Positions 30,044 through 38,205 of a stretch of DNA of 64,000 nucleotides are shown piece after piece. The position numbers and the translations under genes are program-made. The notes under the pieces are model-generated. The model made no database searches, was not told the origin of the DNA, and saw nothing but the letters and a program-made list of their open reading frames with translations. Position 1 is the first letter of the stretch. Every line of letters begins with the position of its first letter. Source of the stretch: Acidobacteriota bacterium (GTDB lineage Bacteria; Acidobacteriota; Holophagae; Holophagales; Holophagaceae); contig JACPUT010000006.1 of the NCBI GenBank assembly GCA_016192145.1, positions 434,001 to 498,000 of the forward strand, given 5' to 3'.

Positions 30044-30436
30044 ATGTACCCCTCCCTCCATGCTTTGGACGCCTCCTCCCGCCGCACGGTGGAAGCCTAC
30101 ATGAACCATTTCCTGGATCGGCGGGAGGTGGGCTTCGGGGAGCTCTTCACGGAGGATGGGGCCTTCGAGGGCGCCTATTCGGGGGGCGTGCTCCAGGGAC
30201 GCGCCCTCATCGAATCCCACTTCCGCCACAGCGTCCGGCGCCTCTTCCTGGATGGGTTCGTGCAGTTCCGCGGAGTGGAGGTGGTCGGCCGACAGGTCAG
30301 GCTCGATTGGGACCTCACTCGGCCGGGCGCGGAGGGCCCCGTCACCATCGAGGGAAGCACCTTCCTCGACCTGGCCGAGGACGGCCTGTTGCGGAAGGTG
30401 AAGGCGGAATGGGATCCGAAGGAACTGATGGGCTGA
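30044..30436 (+). CDS. SnoaL-like (NTF2-fold) protein
   Basis: A 130-residue single-domain NTF2-fold protein. Typical features are the first helix VEAYMNHFLDRR, FTEDGAFEGAYSGGVLQG RALIE in two parts, and the final strands VTIEGSTFLDLAEDGLLRKV. Members of this fold include cyclases, isomerases and non-enzymatic proteins, and no catalytic pair is certain here. ATG 30044 was preferred to upstream ATGs because it begins the conserved region. It is convergent with the M23 peptidase gene. Confidence 0.78.
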   Translation: MYPSLHALDASSRRTVEAYMNHFLDRREVGFGELFTEDGAFEGAYSGGVLQGRALIESHFRHSVRRLFLDGFVQFRGVEVVGRQVRLDWDLTRPGAEGPVTIEGSTFLDLAEDGLLRKVKAEWDPKELMG

Positions 30437-30454
30437 GCGGGCCCCCGGGTCGGC

Positions 30455-31237
30455 TCAGCGCAAGAACAAGCCCGGATCCACCCGCGCGTTGTTGAGGCTC
30501 AGGCTCCAGTGGAGGTGCGGACCCGTGGCGCGGCCCGTCATTCCCACGCGACCGATGGGGGCCCCGGCCTTGAGCGCGTCGCCCTCCTTCACGTCGATGC
30601 GGGAGAGGTGGCCCAGCAGGCTCACGACGCCTTCGCCGTGGGCGATCATCACGAATTTGCCGGCGAAGAAGAAGTCGCCCGTGAGCACCACCACGCCCTC
30701 GGCGGGCGCCACGACCTTCTGCCCCTGGGGGGCGGCGATATCGAGGCCGGGGTGGGGGGACCGGGGCTCGCCGTTGAAGATGCGGCGCAGGCCGAAGGAA
30801 GCCGTGAGGCGCCCCGCCGTGGGCGGATGGAATTTCAAGGAGGGGACACGCCCTTCGGGCCACACCTTCCAGGCGGGCTTGCTGAGGGCATCCTCCTGGG
30901 CGATGCGGGCCTCATCCTCGGGGTTGGGATTCACCAGACGGGGATTCTCCACCGTGACGCGCTGCTCGGGGTAGCGCTTGGGCCTCACGGTGAAGCCCAT
31001 CGGATGGCCATCCACCACCAGGGATTCGGCGCCGGGCGGGGTGGAGAGCTTGAGTCCCACGATGGCGACCCACGCCTTCCCTTTGCGGCGCACCAGCACG
31101 CGCTCCCCCTTGAAGGTGACCTGGGGCGCCTGCTCCGAGGGAGGCAGGGCCACCACGGCGACGCCGCCGGGAACGGGGGAGGCCTTGAGGGGCAGGGGGG
31201 CGGGAGCGGTGAGGGCGGGCGGAGCGAGCAGGAGCAT
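30455..31237 (-). CDS. M23-family peptidase (LytM/NlpD-like)
   Basis: A 260-residue exported protein. The first residues form a short signal sequence (MLLLAPPALTAPAP). A linker domain of about 120 residues is followed by a lysostaphin-type peptidase: SPHPGLDIAAP gives the H-x3-D zinc ligands and GPHLHWSL the HxH. All zinc residues are present, so it is likely an active cell-wall endopeptidase in the periplasm, rather than a degenerate EnvC/NlpD activator. Start could be slightly upstream. It lies downstream of a word-hairpin array that separates it from the aldehyde dehydrogenase. Confidence 0.9.
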   Translation of the reverse strand: MLLLAPPALTAPAPLPLKASPVPGGVAVVALPPSEQAPQVTFKGERVLVRRKGKAWVAIVGLKLSTPPGAESLVVDGHPMGFTVRPKRYPEQRVTVENPRLVNPNPEDEARIAQEDALSKPAWKVWPEGRVPSLKFHPPTAGRLTASFGLRRIFNGEPRSPHPGLDIAAPQGQKVVAPAEGVVVLTGDFFFAGKFVMIAHGEGVVSLLGHLSRIDVKEGDALKAGAPIGRVGMTGRATGPHLHWSLSLNNARVDPGLFLR

Positions 31238-31326
31238 GCGGGGCTTTCCGAGGGTCGTGAAGGTTCAGCTTAGCCCGCGGGCGCGGTCTGATTTAGCCCG
31301 GATCGCGCAGTTGGGTTTGCATGGAG

Positions 31327-31447
31327 TGGGCTTTGGGCTATCGGCTCTAGGCTCTTGCCGATTCCGGCCTTGCACGGGTCCGTCCAATCGTGAATCGACC
31401 AGAATTGCCGTGCCCAGCTAGAGCCTAGAGCCGAAAGCCTAGAGCCC
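31327..31447. repeat. Word-hairpin array, GGGCTCT type, with conserved centre (copy 2)
   Basis: Left words (GGGCTTTGGGCTATCGGCTC...) occupy 31327-31355 and right words (CTAGAGCCTAGAGCCGAAAG...) 31415-31447. The centre, 31356-31416, starts TTGCCGATTCCGGCCTTGCA and continues through ATCGACCAGAATTGCCGTGC. It aligns with the centre of the 18.9-kb copy. It sits between the aldehyde dehydrogenase and the M23 peptidase genes. Confidence 0.85.
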
Positions 31448-31463
31448 ATCGCCCGATCCGCCT

Positions 31464-33035
31464 TCAGTGCCGACCCCACCGTCCATCCCGCATGCGGCCG
31501 AGCTGGAGGGAGTTGTCCGCGCGGAGCTCTCGGGGGAGCAGGGATTCGGGTGCATCCTGATAACAGACGGGCCGGGCCCAGCGTGCGATGGCCGCCGCCC
31601 CCACGGAGGTGGTTCCCGGTGCGCTGGTGGCGGGCCAGGGGCCGCCGTGCACCATGGCGTAGCCCACCTCGACGCCCGTGGGCACGCCGTTGAAGAGCAC
31701 GCGGCCCGCGAGGCGGCGGAGGCGCGGGAGCAGCGTGGCGGCCAGGGCCTCGTCCGCGGGCTCCATCCACAGGGTGGCGGTGAGCTGGCCGGGCAGGGCC
31801 GCGAGCACGGCGCTGCGCTCCGCCTCTGATTCACAGGCGACGAGCATCGTGGTGGGGCCGAAGACCTCTTCGCCCAGGGCGGGCTGGGCGAGGAACCCTG
31901 CGCCGGAGACCTCCAACAGGTGGGGAACCCCGCATCCCGGTGCCGCCTCCACGGCGGGAAGGGCCCCTACCGCGCCCAGACCCATGTGATGGGCGAGGCC
32001 CGCGCGGTAGGCCTGGGCGAGGCCTTCGCCCAGCATGGGGGCGGGCGTGCCCGCCTGGAGGGCCTGCAGGAGCCCGGTGCGGAAGGCGTTGAAGCCCTCG
32101 CCCTTCACGGCGACGATGAGCCCGGGGCAGGTGCAGAACTGACCCCCGCCATTGAGGACGGAAGCGGCCAGCGTGCGGCCCAAGGCTTCGCCGCGCGCGG
32201 CCAGCGCACAGGGCAGCACCACCACGGGATTCACGCTGCCCATCTCGGCGTAGACGGGGATGGGCTCCGGGCGCGCCGCGACAAGCTCCAGCAGGGCCTT
32301 GCCACCCTGGAAGGAACCGGTGAAGCCGACCGCGCGGATATCGCCGTGCTGCACGAGGCGGCGCGCCACGGCGTGCCCGGCGTCGAAGAGCAGGCTGAAG
32401 CAGCCGAAGGGCAGGTCGCGCCGCGCCAGGGCACCCTGGACGACGCGGGCCACGAGCTCGCTGGTGCCGGGGTTCAGGGGGTGGGCCTTGGCCACCACGG
32501 GGCAGCCCGCGGCGAGGGCCGAGGCGGTGTCGCCCCCGAGGGCGCCGAAGGCCAGGGGGAAGTTGGAGGCGCCGAAGACGGCCACGGGCCCCAAGGCGTG
32601 CAGCATGGAGCGCAGCTCGGGTTTGGGCAGCGGCGTGCGCGCGGGATCGCCCGCATCGAGGCGGGCCTCCACCCAGGAGCCCTCCTGGGCCACGTCCGCG
32701 AAGAGGCGCAGCTGGAAGCAGGTGCGGCCCAGTTCGCCGCGCACGCGGGCCTCGGGCAGGGCCGTCTCCGCCATCACGCGGAGGACGAGTTCATCGGCGG
32801 CGCCTTCCAGTCCCTTCGCGATCTCCCGCAGCAGCTCCGCGCGGCCGGGGCCGCCCAGGGCCTCCAACGCGGAAGCCGCTTCCCGCGCCAAGGCCACGGC
32901 GCGATCCACCTCCGCATCCGTGGCGCTGTGGAAGACGGGCCGCAGGGCCTCGCCCGTGGCGGGGTTCAGGGCCTGGAAGGCATGGTCGCCGGGGTCGCCG
33001 AGGACGGGGCCGAGGAGGGAGAGGCCTTGGAGCAT
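31464..33035 (-). CDS. 2-oxoglutarate semialdehyde (2,5-dioxovalerate) dehydrogenase
   Basis: A 523-residue aldehyde dehydrogenase. The NAD(P)-binding signature GFTGSFQGGKAL, the catalytic Glu in VYAEMGSVNPV and the nucleophile Cys in NGGGQFCTCPG are present. Features such as the N-terminal NPATGEAL and the FGASNFPLAFG segment are those of alpha-ketoglutaric semialdehyde dehydrogenases. In the hydroxyproline route it makes 2-oxoglutarate, the last step, feeding the TCA cycle. The start was placed at ATG 33035; a GTG at 33044 is possible. It lies downstream of the deaminase gene, with two word-hairpin arrays and a relic of its own 5' end between. Confidence 0.92.
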   Translation of the reverse strand: MLQGLSLLGPVLGDPGDHAFQALNPATGEALRPVFHSATDAEVDRAVALAREAASALEALGGPGRAELLREIAKGLEGAADELVLRVMAETALPEARVRGELGRTCFQLRLFADVAQEGSWVEARLDAGDPARTPLPKPELRSMLHALGPVAVFGASNFPLAFGALGGDTASALAAGCPVVAKAHPLNPGTSELVARVVQGALARRDLPFGCFSLLFDAGHAVARRLVQHGDIRAVGFTGSFQGGKALLELVAARPEPIPVYAEMGSVNPVVVLPCALAARGEALGRTLAASVLNGGGQFCTCPGLIVAVKGEGFNAFRTGLLQALQAGTPAPMLGEGLAQAYRAGLAHHMGLGAVGALPAVEAAPGCGVPHLLEVSGAGFLAQPALGEEVFGPTTMLVACESEAERSAVLAALPGQLTATLWMEPADEALAATLLPRLRRLAGRVLFNGVPTGVEVGYAMVHGGPWPATSAPGTTSVGAAAIARWARPVCYQDAPESLLPRELRADNSLQLGRMRDGRWGRH

Positions 33036-33071
33036 GGAGATCACCGCCGAGGAGGAAGGAAAAGATAAGCC

Positions 33072-33174
33072 GGAGATGAACCGAGATGAACGGAGATGGA
33101 TCCGGCGAAGGCCGAGTTTTTATCTCTGTTCATCTCTGTTCATCTCCGGCCTTCTTTTGCTTTTGGATTTTGGG
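33072..33174. repeat. Word-hairpin array, GAGATGAAC type
   Basis: Left words GGAGATGAACCGAGATGAAC and one more (33072-33099) face right words ATCTCTGTTCATCTCTGTTC... (33122-33149). A 22-nt centre separates them. The right arm is followed by a T-rich tail, CTTCTTTTGCTTTTGG, that is also present at the next array and at 57.7 kb. It lies 36 bp upstream of the aldehyde dehydrogenase. Confidence 0.85.
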
Positions 33175-33203
33175 TTGAGCTTTGCGTCAGGGCCGCTCAG
33201 TCA

Positions 33204-33259
33204 CCCGGCCCGGGATTGCTGGTGATGGGGCCAAAGAGGGAGGGGCCTTGGAACATGGT
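33204..33259 (-). pseudogene. Relic of an aldehyde dehydrogenase 5' end
   Basis: Read on the minus strand this stretch encodes MFQGPSLFGPITSNPG. That closely matches the N-terminus of the neighbouring dehydrogenase, MLQGLSLLGPVLGDPG. Upstream, GATCACCGCCG is also shared between the two sites. The coding sequence then stops making sense. It is a duplicate of the gene's first 18 codons plus leader, left between two word-hairpin arrays, probably by recombination. Confidence 0.75.
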
Positions 33260-33279
33260 GATCACCGCCGGAGAGTTGA

Positions 33280-33413
33280 AAAAAAGGAAAACCAGTGATG
33301 AACAGTGATGGAAAGGGGATGAACAGTGATGGGAACTCGCGGAATCCCGCTTTGGCTTTATCACCGTTCATCACTGTTCATCACCGGCTTTCTTTTGCTT
33401 TTGGCTTTTGGCT
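33280..33413. repeat. Word-hairpin array, GTGATGAACA type
   Basis: Left words (CCAGTGATGAACAGTGATGG, then GGATGAACAGTGATGG) lie at 33292-33332. Right words (TCACCGTTCATCACTGTTCA...) lie at 33360-33386, followed by the tail GGCTTTCTTTTGCTTTTGGC. It begins with an A-rich run AAAAAAAGG. The same words and tail appear at 57.7 kb; the array at 33.07 kb is a diverged relative. It lies 12 bp after the end of the deaminase gene. Confidence 0.85.
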
Positions 33414-33424
33414 TGAAGTCCCGT

Positions 33425-34318
33425 TCAGTTTCGGACCAAGTGCGCCAGTGCGTCGTGGAGCACGGCCAACGCCGCCTCCCGCTCCGCCCCCGCGAGCACG
33501 GCCCGCGGCGCGCGCATGGATTCGTTCCCCCAGCCCCGCTCCTGCTGCACGAGTTTGATCAGCTGCACGAACTTCGGCACCGTGTCCATGCGCAGCAGCG
33601 GCAGGAACCAGGCGTAGAGGCGGAAGGCCTCCTCCATCTTCCCGGCCCGGCTGAGGTTGAAGAGGTCCACGCTCTCCTTCGGGAAGGCGTTCACGAGGCC
33701 CGCGATCCAAAAGGAGGCGCCCATGGCCACGCCTTCCATGAGGCAGTCGTCCACCCCCACGCCCAGCGCCAGGCGATCGCCGATGAGGGCGCGGATGCCG
33801 GCGATGCGGCGGGCGTCCGTGCTGCTCTCCTTCACGCCGAGCAAGTTCGCGTGCAGGCCCGCCAGCTCCGCCACCTGCTCCGGCACGAAGTCCACCTTGT
33901 AAGCCACGGGGTTGTTGTACAGGAGGCAGGGCAGAGGTGTCGCGGAGATCACGGCGCCCAGGTGCGCGCGCATCTCGGCCCAGTCGCCCACATACACGTA
34001 GGGCGGCAGCACCATGAGGCCCTGGGCCCCGGCCGACTGCGCGGCCTGGGCGAGTCGCACGGCTTCCAGGGTGGACAGGGCGGCGATGCCGGGAATCACG
34101 GGCTTGCCTTCCGCCGCCTTCACGCAGGTGCGGATCACGGCCACCTTCTCGTCGAAGCTGAGCGTGGCGCCCTCGCCGAGCGAACCGCAGGGCACGAGCC
34201 CCGTGCAACCGGCCTCGAGCATCCAGCGGGCGTGGGCCTCGAGCGCGGCGTGATCCACGGAGCCATCGGGCCGGAAGGGGGTGGTGATGGCGGGGATGAC
34301 GCCTTGGAAGATGGTCAT
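33425..34318 (-). CDS. DapA-family lyase, likely 1-pyrroline-4-hydroxy-2-carboxylate deaminase
   Basis: A 297-residue TIM-barrel of the N-acetylneuraminate lyase / DHDPS superfamily. Schiff-base Lys is in LLGVKESSTDARR and the catalytic Tyr in LLYNNPVAYKVDF. GSLGEGATLS is the substrate-carboxylate loop. Its position between a D-hydroxyproline dehydrogenase and a 2-oxoglutarate semialdehyde dehydrogenase suggests the deaminase step (pyrroline-4-hydroxy-2-carboxylate to 2-oxoglutarate semialdehyde). The start overlaps the stop of the preceding FAD subunit (ATGA). Sequence alone cannot exclude another DapA reaction. Confidence 0.87.
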   Translation of the reverse strand: MTIFQGVIPAITTPFRPDGSVDHAALEAHARWMLEAGCTGLVPCGSLGEGATLSFDEKVAVIRTCVKAAEGKPVIPGIAALSTLEAVRLAQAAQSAGAQGLMVLPPYVYVGDWAEMRAHLGAVISATPLPCLLYNNPVAYKVDFVPEQVAELAGLHANLLGVKESSTDARRIAGIRALIGDRLALGVGVDDCLMEGVAMGASFWIAGLVNAFPKESVDLFNLSRAGKMEEAFRLYAWFLPLLRMDTVPKFVQLIKLVQQERGWGNESMRAPRAVLAGAEREAALAVLHDALAHLVRN

Positions 34319-35565
34319 GGCTGCTCCGGGTCGGAAAGGCCGCCGACGAGGTCGGCGAAGGTCGTGGGGACGAGGGGAAGGCGGGGGCCGCCGGGGGCCC
34401 AGCCGAAGAGGAATTCCGCCGCGGGCCCGCAGGTGCGGCCCTGGCAGCGCCCCATGCCGCAGCGGGCGTGGAGGCGGGCGTCACGGCCGCGCTCAAGGGA
34501 CTGGACCTCGCCCACCGGCACGTCCTCGCAGCGGCAGAGGATGGTGGACGGTTCGGGAAGTTCGCGCAGCTCGGGGCGCTGGGCGAAGGCAGTCTCGAGG
34601 GCGCGGGCCCAGGCGCGGCCGCGCTCCGCCTCAGGCGCAAAACGCGCGGCTTCGGCTTCGCGGCCCGCCGCCATCAGGCCCGCCACGCGGCCTTCGGCCA
34701 GGGCCTTCTCCACGCCGCCCACGCCCGTGGGTTCCCCCGCCGCGAAAACGTGGGGCAGGCTCGTGCGCTGGGCGGCGTCGATGGTGACGCGACCCCCCTC
34801 GCAGGCGCAGCCCAGGAGCATGGGGAGTTCCAAATTGGAGATGAGGCCGAAGCCCACGGCGAGGAGGTCGGCTTCCACCACCTGGGTGCCCGAAGGCGTA
34901 CGGAAGTGGATGCGGCGCAGCTGGGCATCCCCTTCGGCGCGGGTGACCCAGGCGTCGTGCCGCAGGGGAAGGCCGAGGAAGCCAAGGCCCTGAGTCAGCA
35001 AGCGGGGGCGGCGGAGCAGCTCCGGTGCGAGTCCCCACAGGGCGTGGCGGGGCGCCTGCTCCGCCACGGCGAGCACGTGGGCGCCCTTCGCCCGCAGGTG
35101 GGCGGCCACGGCAAGGAGCAGGGGCCCGCTGCCGCCCACGACGACGCGCCTTCCGCGCACGTCCAGCCCGTCCTTCACCAGGGCCTGGAGCCCCCCGGCG
35201 CCGAGGACGCCGGGCAGCGTCCAGCCCGGAAAGGGCAGGAAGCGCTCCCGGGCGCCGGTGGCGAGCACGAGGCGATCGTAGGGCAGCTGCTCGGGCCCGG
35301 AAGGGCCACAGACGCTGATGCACCCTGGCTTCGGAGCGGCGATCACGCGCCGCTCCAGTCGGAGGGTAACGGCGCTCCGGCGCAGATCTGCGAAGATGGC
35401 GCGCGCGGCGCCTCGGGCTTCGCCGGACCACTGGCCCCGCCAGATCTGACCCCCGGGTTCGGGCTGGGCATCCACCAGCGTCACGGCCATCCCCGCGTCG
35501 GAGGCGGCCAGGGCGGCGGCGAGGCCCGCGGGTCCCGCGCCGATCACCAGTAGGCCCTCAGCCAC
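34315..35565 (-). CDS. D-hydroxyproline dehydrogenase, alpha-type FAD/2Fe-2S subunit
   Basis: A 416-residue flavoprotein of the hydrogen-cyanide-synthase/opine-oxidase A-like type. The N-terminal FAD dinucleotide motif is VIGAGPAGLAAALAA, and a second Rossmann motif is VVVGGSGPLLLAVA. The HVFAAGEPTGVGG segment contacts FAD. A C-terminal Fer2_BFD-type cluster domain has CRCEDV and CGMGRCQGRTCGP. The start GTG 35565 lies inside the end of the 2Fe-2S subunit, overlapping by 8 bp. Together with that subunit and the DAO-type subunit it makes a three-part dehydrogenase, in line with known D-hydroxyproline dehydrogenases. Confidence 0.88.
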   Translation of the reverse strand: MAEGLLVIGAGPAGLAAALAASDAGMAVTLVDAQPEPGGQIWRGQWSGEARGAARAIFADLRRSAVTLRLERRVIAAPKPGCISVCGPSGPEQLPYDRLVLATGARERFLPFPGWTLPGVLGAGGLQALVKDGLDVRGRRVVVGGSGPLLLAVAAHLRAKGAHVLAVAEQAPRHALWGLAPELLRRPRLLTQGLGFLGLPLRHDAWVTRAEGDAQLRRIHFRTPSGTQVVEADLLAVGFGLISNLELPMLLGCACEGGRVTIDAAQRTSLPHVFAAGEPTGVGGVEKALAEGRVAGLMAAGREAEAARFAPEAERGRAWARALETAFAQRPELRELPEPSTILCRCEDVPVGEVQSLERGRDARLHARCGMGRCQGRTCGPAAEFLFGWAPGGPRLPLVPTTFADLVGGLSDPEQP

Positions 35566-35785
35566 GGCGCACCTCCAGGCCCTCGGTGGCGGGGGTGAGG
35601 CAGGCGAGCACCTCTCGGCCACCCACGGTGACGCGGCACTCGAAGCACTGGCCCATGCCGCAGAGGGGGCCGCGGGGCGCGCCGGAGAGGTCGCGGCAGG
35701 CCACGGGGGGCAGGCCCAGGGCCGCGCTGAGGCGCGCGCCTTCGGGCACGTCCACGGTGAGCCCATCCACGAACACCCTAGGCAT
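35558..35785 (-). CDS. D-hydroxyproline dehydrogenase, small 2Fe-2S subunit
   Basis: A 75-residue ferredoxin-like subunit (HcnA/gamma type). The cluster cysteines are in ACRDLSGAPRGPLCGMGQC, then FECRV, and a last Cys in VLACLTP. It probably passes electrons between the two flavin subunits. Genes overlap by 8 bp at both ends, a sign of tight stoichiometric coupling. Its small size is normal for this subunit. Confidence 0.9.
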   Translation of the reverse strand: MPRVFVDGLTVDVPEGARLSAALGLPPVACRDLSGAPRGPLCGMGQCFECRVTVGGREVLACLTPATEGLEVRRG

Positions 35786-36896
35786 GGGCCAGCTCCGAGA
35801 AGCGGGAGGGCAGGAAGGGCGCGGGATCCAAGGGCAGGCTCCGCCCCAGGATCTGCGCCGTGAGCAGGGCCGCCGTGGCGGGCGCGGTGGTGATGCCGAG
35901 GCCCTCGTGGCCGCAAGCGAGGAAGAGGCCCGGGCGGCCGGGCATGGGGCCGATGAGGGGGCGGTGATCGGGCGTGGTGGGCCGGAAGCCCGTCCAGCAG
36001 CGGATCACGTTCAGTTCCGCGAGGCCGGGCACGTAGTCGAGGGCCCGATGGATCATGCGGCGCAGCAGGGCCGGGCGCAGCTCCGGGGAGTCGTCCCCGA
36101 ACTGGCGGCTGGAGCCCAGCAGCAGCTGGCCGTTGGGGCGCGGTTGGAGGTTGAAGGCCACGCTATCGGCATCGGAGCCATGGGCGGATTTGAGGTAGCC
36201 CAGCTCCACCAGCTGATGGCGGAGGAAGCCGGGGTGGCGATCCGTGATGGCGAGGTGGCCCTTGCGCTTCACGAGGGGAAGGTGGCGCAGGAACTCGCGG
36301 GAGGCGCTGCCCGCGGCGAGCACCACGGCCCCGGCGGCGATCCGGGTGCCATCCATGAGCCTCACGCCGCCAGGTTCCAGGGTGGCCACCGGGGTGCCGG
36401 TTTCGATCCGGGCCCCCGCGCGGTGGGCGGCTTCCGAGAGAAGCCGGGCTCCCGCTGGCGGATAGATCACGGCGTCGCCCGGCACGCGCATGCCGCCGGC
36501 GAGGTGGGGAGCGAGGCAGGATTCCACCTCGTGCAGATGGCGGGCATCGATCATCTCCGCGGAGATACCCGCGACCTGGTAGGCCTCGCAGCGGGGGCGC
36601 ACCAGGGCCAGCTCCTCGTCGTCCCGCGCCACCCACAGGGTGCCGCAGGGATCGAATTCCAGGGCGGTGCCGAGTCGGGGGGCCAGGGCCTTCCACCGTT
36701 CGACGCCCAGGCGGCAGAGATCCAGCTCCGCGGGAGAACCATCCAGGGCCACGAGGTGCCCCATGGCCGCCGCCGTGGCGCCACCGCCCAGTCCTTCGGC
36801 CTCCAGCAAGTGCACGCGGCAGCCCGCCTCGGCCAAGTCGAGGGCGCAGGCCGCGCCGACGACGCCGCCGCCGATGATGAGGACGTCCGGGATCAC
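35778..36896 (-). CDS. D-hydroxyproline dehydrogenase, DAO-type FAD subunit
   Basis: A 372-residue FAD-dependent amine oxidoreductase (DAO family). The FAD motif is VLIIGGGVVGAACALDLAEA and the C-terminal glycine-rich FAD contact is GHEGLGITTAPATAALL. The middle RCWTGFRPTTPDHRPLIGP is typical of glycine-oxidase-like and opine-oxidase B-like enzymes. It probably oxidises D-4-hydroxyproline at the imine position. GTG 36896 was selected because the first residues of the Rossmann strand follow at once; the reading frame stays open upstream through a word-hairpin array but that is not family sequence. Confidence 0.88.
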   Translation of the reverse strand: MIPDVLIIGGGVVGAACALDLAEAGCRVHLLEAEGLGGGATAAAMGHLVALDGSPAELDLCRLGVERWKALAPRLGTALEFDPCGTLWVARDDEELALVRPRCEAYQVAGISAEMIDARHLHEVESCLAPHLAGGMRVPGDAVIYPPAGARLLSEAAHRAGARIETGTPVATLEPGGVRLMDGTRIAAGAVVLAAGSASREFLRHLPLVKRKGHLAITDRHPGFLRHQLVELGYLKSAHGSDADSVAFNLQPRPNGQLLLGSSRQFGDDSPELRPALLRRMIHRALDYVPGLAELNVIRCWTGFRPTTPDHRPLIGPMPGRPGLFLACGHEGLGITTAPATAALLTAQILGRSLPLDPAPFLPSRFSELAHA

Positions 36897-36915
36897 CGGG
36901 GCACCCTCGGGCCAG

Positions 36916-37030
36916 GAAAAGAGAAACGCAGAGGCGCGGAGGCGCAGAGGCGCAGAGAAGAACCCAAACTCTCCCCCGCTTTTCTCTGCGCCTCTGCGCC
37001 TCCGCGCCTCTGCGTCATGCTTTTTTCCTC
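36916..37030. repeat. Word-hairpin array, ACGCAGAGG type, inside the hydroxyproline cluster
   Basis: Left words (AACGCAGAGGCGCGGAGGCG...) lie at 36916-36960 and right words (CTCTGCGCCTCTGCGCCTCC...) at 36978-37021, around a 17-nt A/C-rich centre. Flanks are A-rich on the left (GGAAAAGAGAAA) and T-rich on the right (GCTTTTTTC). It lies between the epimerase stop and the DAO-subunit start. The words match those at 4.5 kb. Confidence 0.87.
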
Positions 37031-37047
37031 CGAAGCCCATCCCTGGT

Positions 37048-37995
37048 TCATCGTGGAATCCCAAAGCGGAAAGGATCCGTCGGATCCAAAATCAGCGTGG
37101 CCTCGGCGGTGATGTGCGCCCGGCCCTGGATGTGGGGCAGGAGGATGCCATCGCGGCGCGCCATCCACCCCTGGAAGACGGAGCCCACGAGGCTCTCCTG
37201 GCGCCACACCTGGCCTTCCGCCAGCTTGCCCTCGTCCAGGAGGCAGGCGAGTTTGGCGGAGGTGCCCGTGCCGCAGGGGCTGCGATCCCACTCCAGCCCG
37301 GGGCAGAGGACGAAGTTGCGGCCGTCGTTGGCGGGATCCATGGGGGGGCCCGTGAGTTCCACGTGATCGATGGCGATGCCGGCCGTCGCGCTGAGACCGT
37401 CCCGGTTCAGGGCCTCGCGGATGGCGACAGCGGCGGTGAGCAGGGCGGGCAGGTTCGAGGGGCGCAACTCCAGCCCGTGATCCTCCACGAGGAAGAACCC
37501 ATTGCCGCCCCAGGCCACGTCGCCATGCACGCGGCCCAGGCCGGGCACGTCCAGCGGTACGTGGCGGAGGATGCGGCGCGAAGGCACGTTGGTGACGACG
37601 GCGTCACCGTCCTCCCGCAGCTCCGCCTCCACCACGCCCACGGGGGTGTCGATGCGCAGGGTGCCGGGCTGGAGGCGGCCGAGGTGCCGCAGCGTCTCCA
37701 CCAGGCCCAGGGTGCCGTGGCCGCACATGCCCAGGGCGCCCACGTTGTTGAAGAAGATGACGCCCAGGTCGCAGCCCGGTTCAAAGGGCTCCACCAGCAG
37801 GGCCCCCACCAGCACCTCCGAAGCCCGGGGCTCGCAGGCCACGGCCCGGCGCCAGGCATCGTGCTCCGCCAGCAGGCGTTCCCGGCGAACGCTCAAGGGG
37901 CCGAGCCCTAGATCCGGTGCGCCCTCGATCACCACGCGCGTGGGCTCACCGCCCGTGTGGCTGTCGATGACTCGGATGCGGGGTGCGGTGGCCAC
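37048..37995 (-). CDS. 4-hydroxyproline 2-epimerase (proline racemase family)
   Basis: A 315-residue proline-racemase-fold enzyme. The two catalytic cysteines are both present: in MCGHGTLGLV and in DRSPCGTGTSAKLA. A Cys/Cys pair is the pattern of 4-hydroxyproline epimerases and proline racemases; trans-3-hydroxyproline dehydratases have Thr at the second site. It converts trans-4-hydroxy-L-proline to cis-4-hydroxy-D-proline, the substrate of the downstream dehydrogenase. GTG 37995 has a perfect AGGAGG site. It is the first gene of the catabolic cluster. Confidence 0.92.
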   Translation of the reverse strand: MATAPRIRVIDSHTGGEPTRVVIEGAPDLGLGPLSVRRERLLAEHDAWRRAVACEPRASEVLVGALLVEPFEPGCDLGVIFFNNVGALGMCGHGTLGLVETLRHLGRLQPGTLRIDTPVGVVEAELREDGDAVVTNVPSRRILRHVPLDVPGLGRVHGDVAWGGNGFFLVEDHGLELRPSNLPALLTAAVAIREALNRDGLSATAGIAIDHVELTGPPMDPANDGRNFVLCPGLEWDRSPCGTGTSAKLACLLDEGKLAEGQVWRQESLVGSVFQGWMARRDGILLPHIQGRAHITAEATLILDPTDPFRFGIPR

Positions 37996-38179
37996 GGGGC
38001 CTCCTGGGGGAGTCATCCAGGATCGGGGTTTGGATGGGGGTGGGTCTTGGTTGATTCCTTGCGGTGGGCATGGGGAACGAAACAAGGGGCTGAATTGGAA
38101 CGGTTTCTTTGGGGGGACGATTTGACGGGGTTTGTTTCGAACGGGTGGGGAGAGTTCGTCAGAATGGGGCCTGTTTAAT

Positions 38180-38205
38180 AACAGGATGAACAGGATGGAC
38201 AGGAT
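38180..38205 (+). repeat. Left word array of the GxxExxY element
   Basis: Three copies of a CAGGATGAA-like word (ACAGGATGAACAGGATGGAC...) start just before and run into the GxxExxY reading frame. Each word holds AGG and ATG, so it offers both a weak ribosome-binding site and start codons. The complementary words follow the gene. Confidence 0.85.

Noticed and set aside
33036-33424. CRISPR array
   Set aside because: The repeats are short (9-10 nt), imperfect, contiguous and inverted between arms; there are no spacers of constant length and no cas genes in the window.
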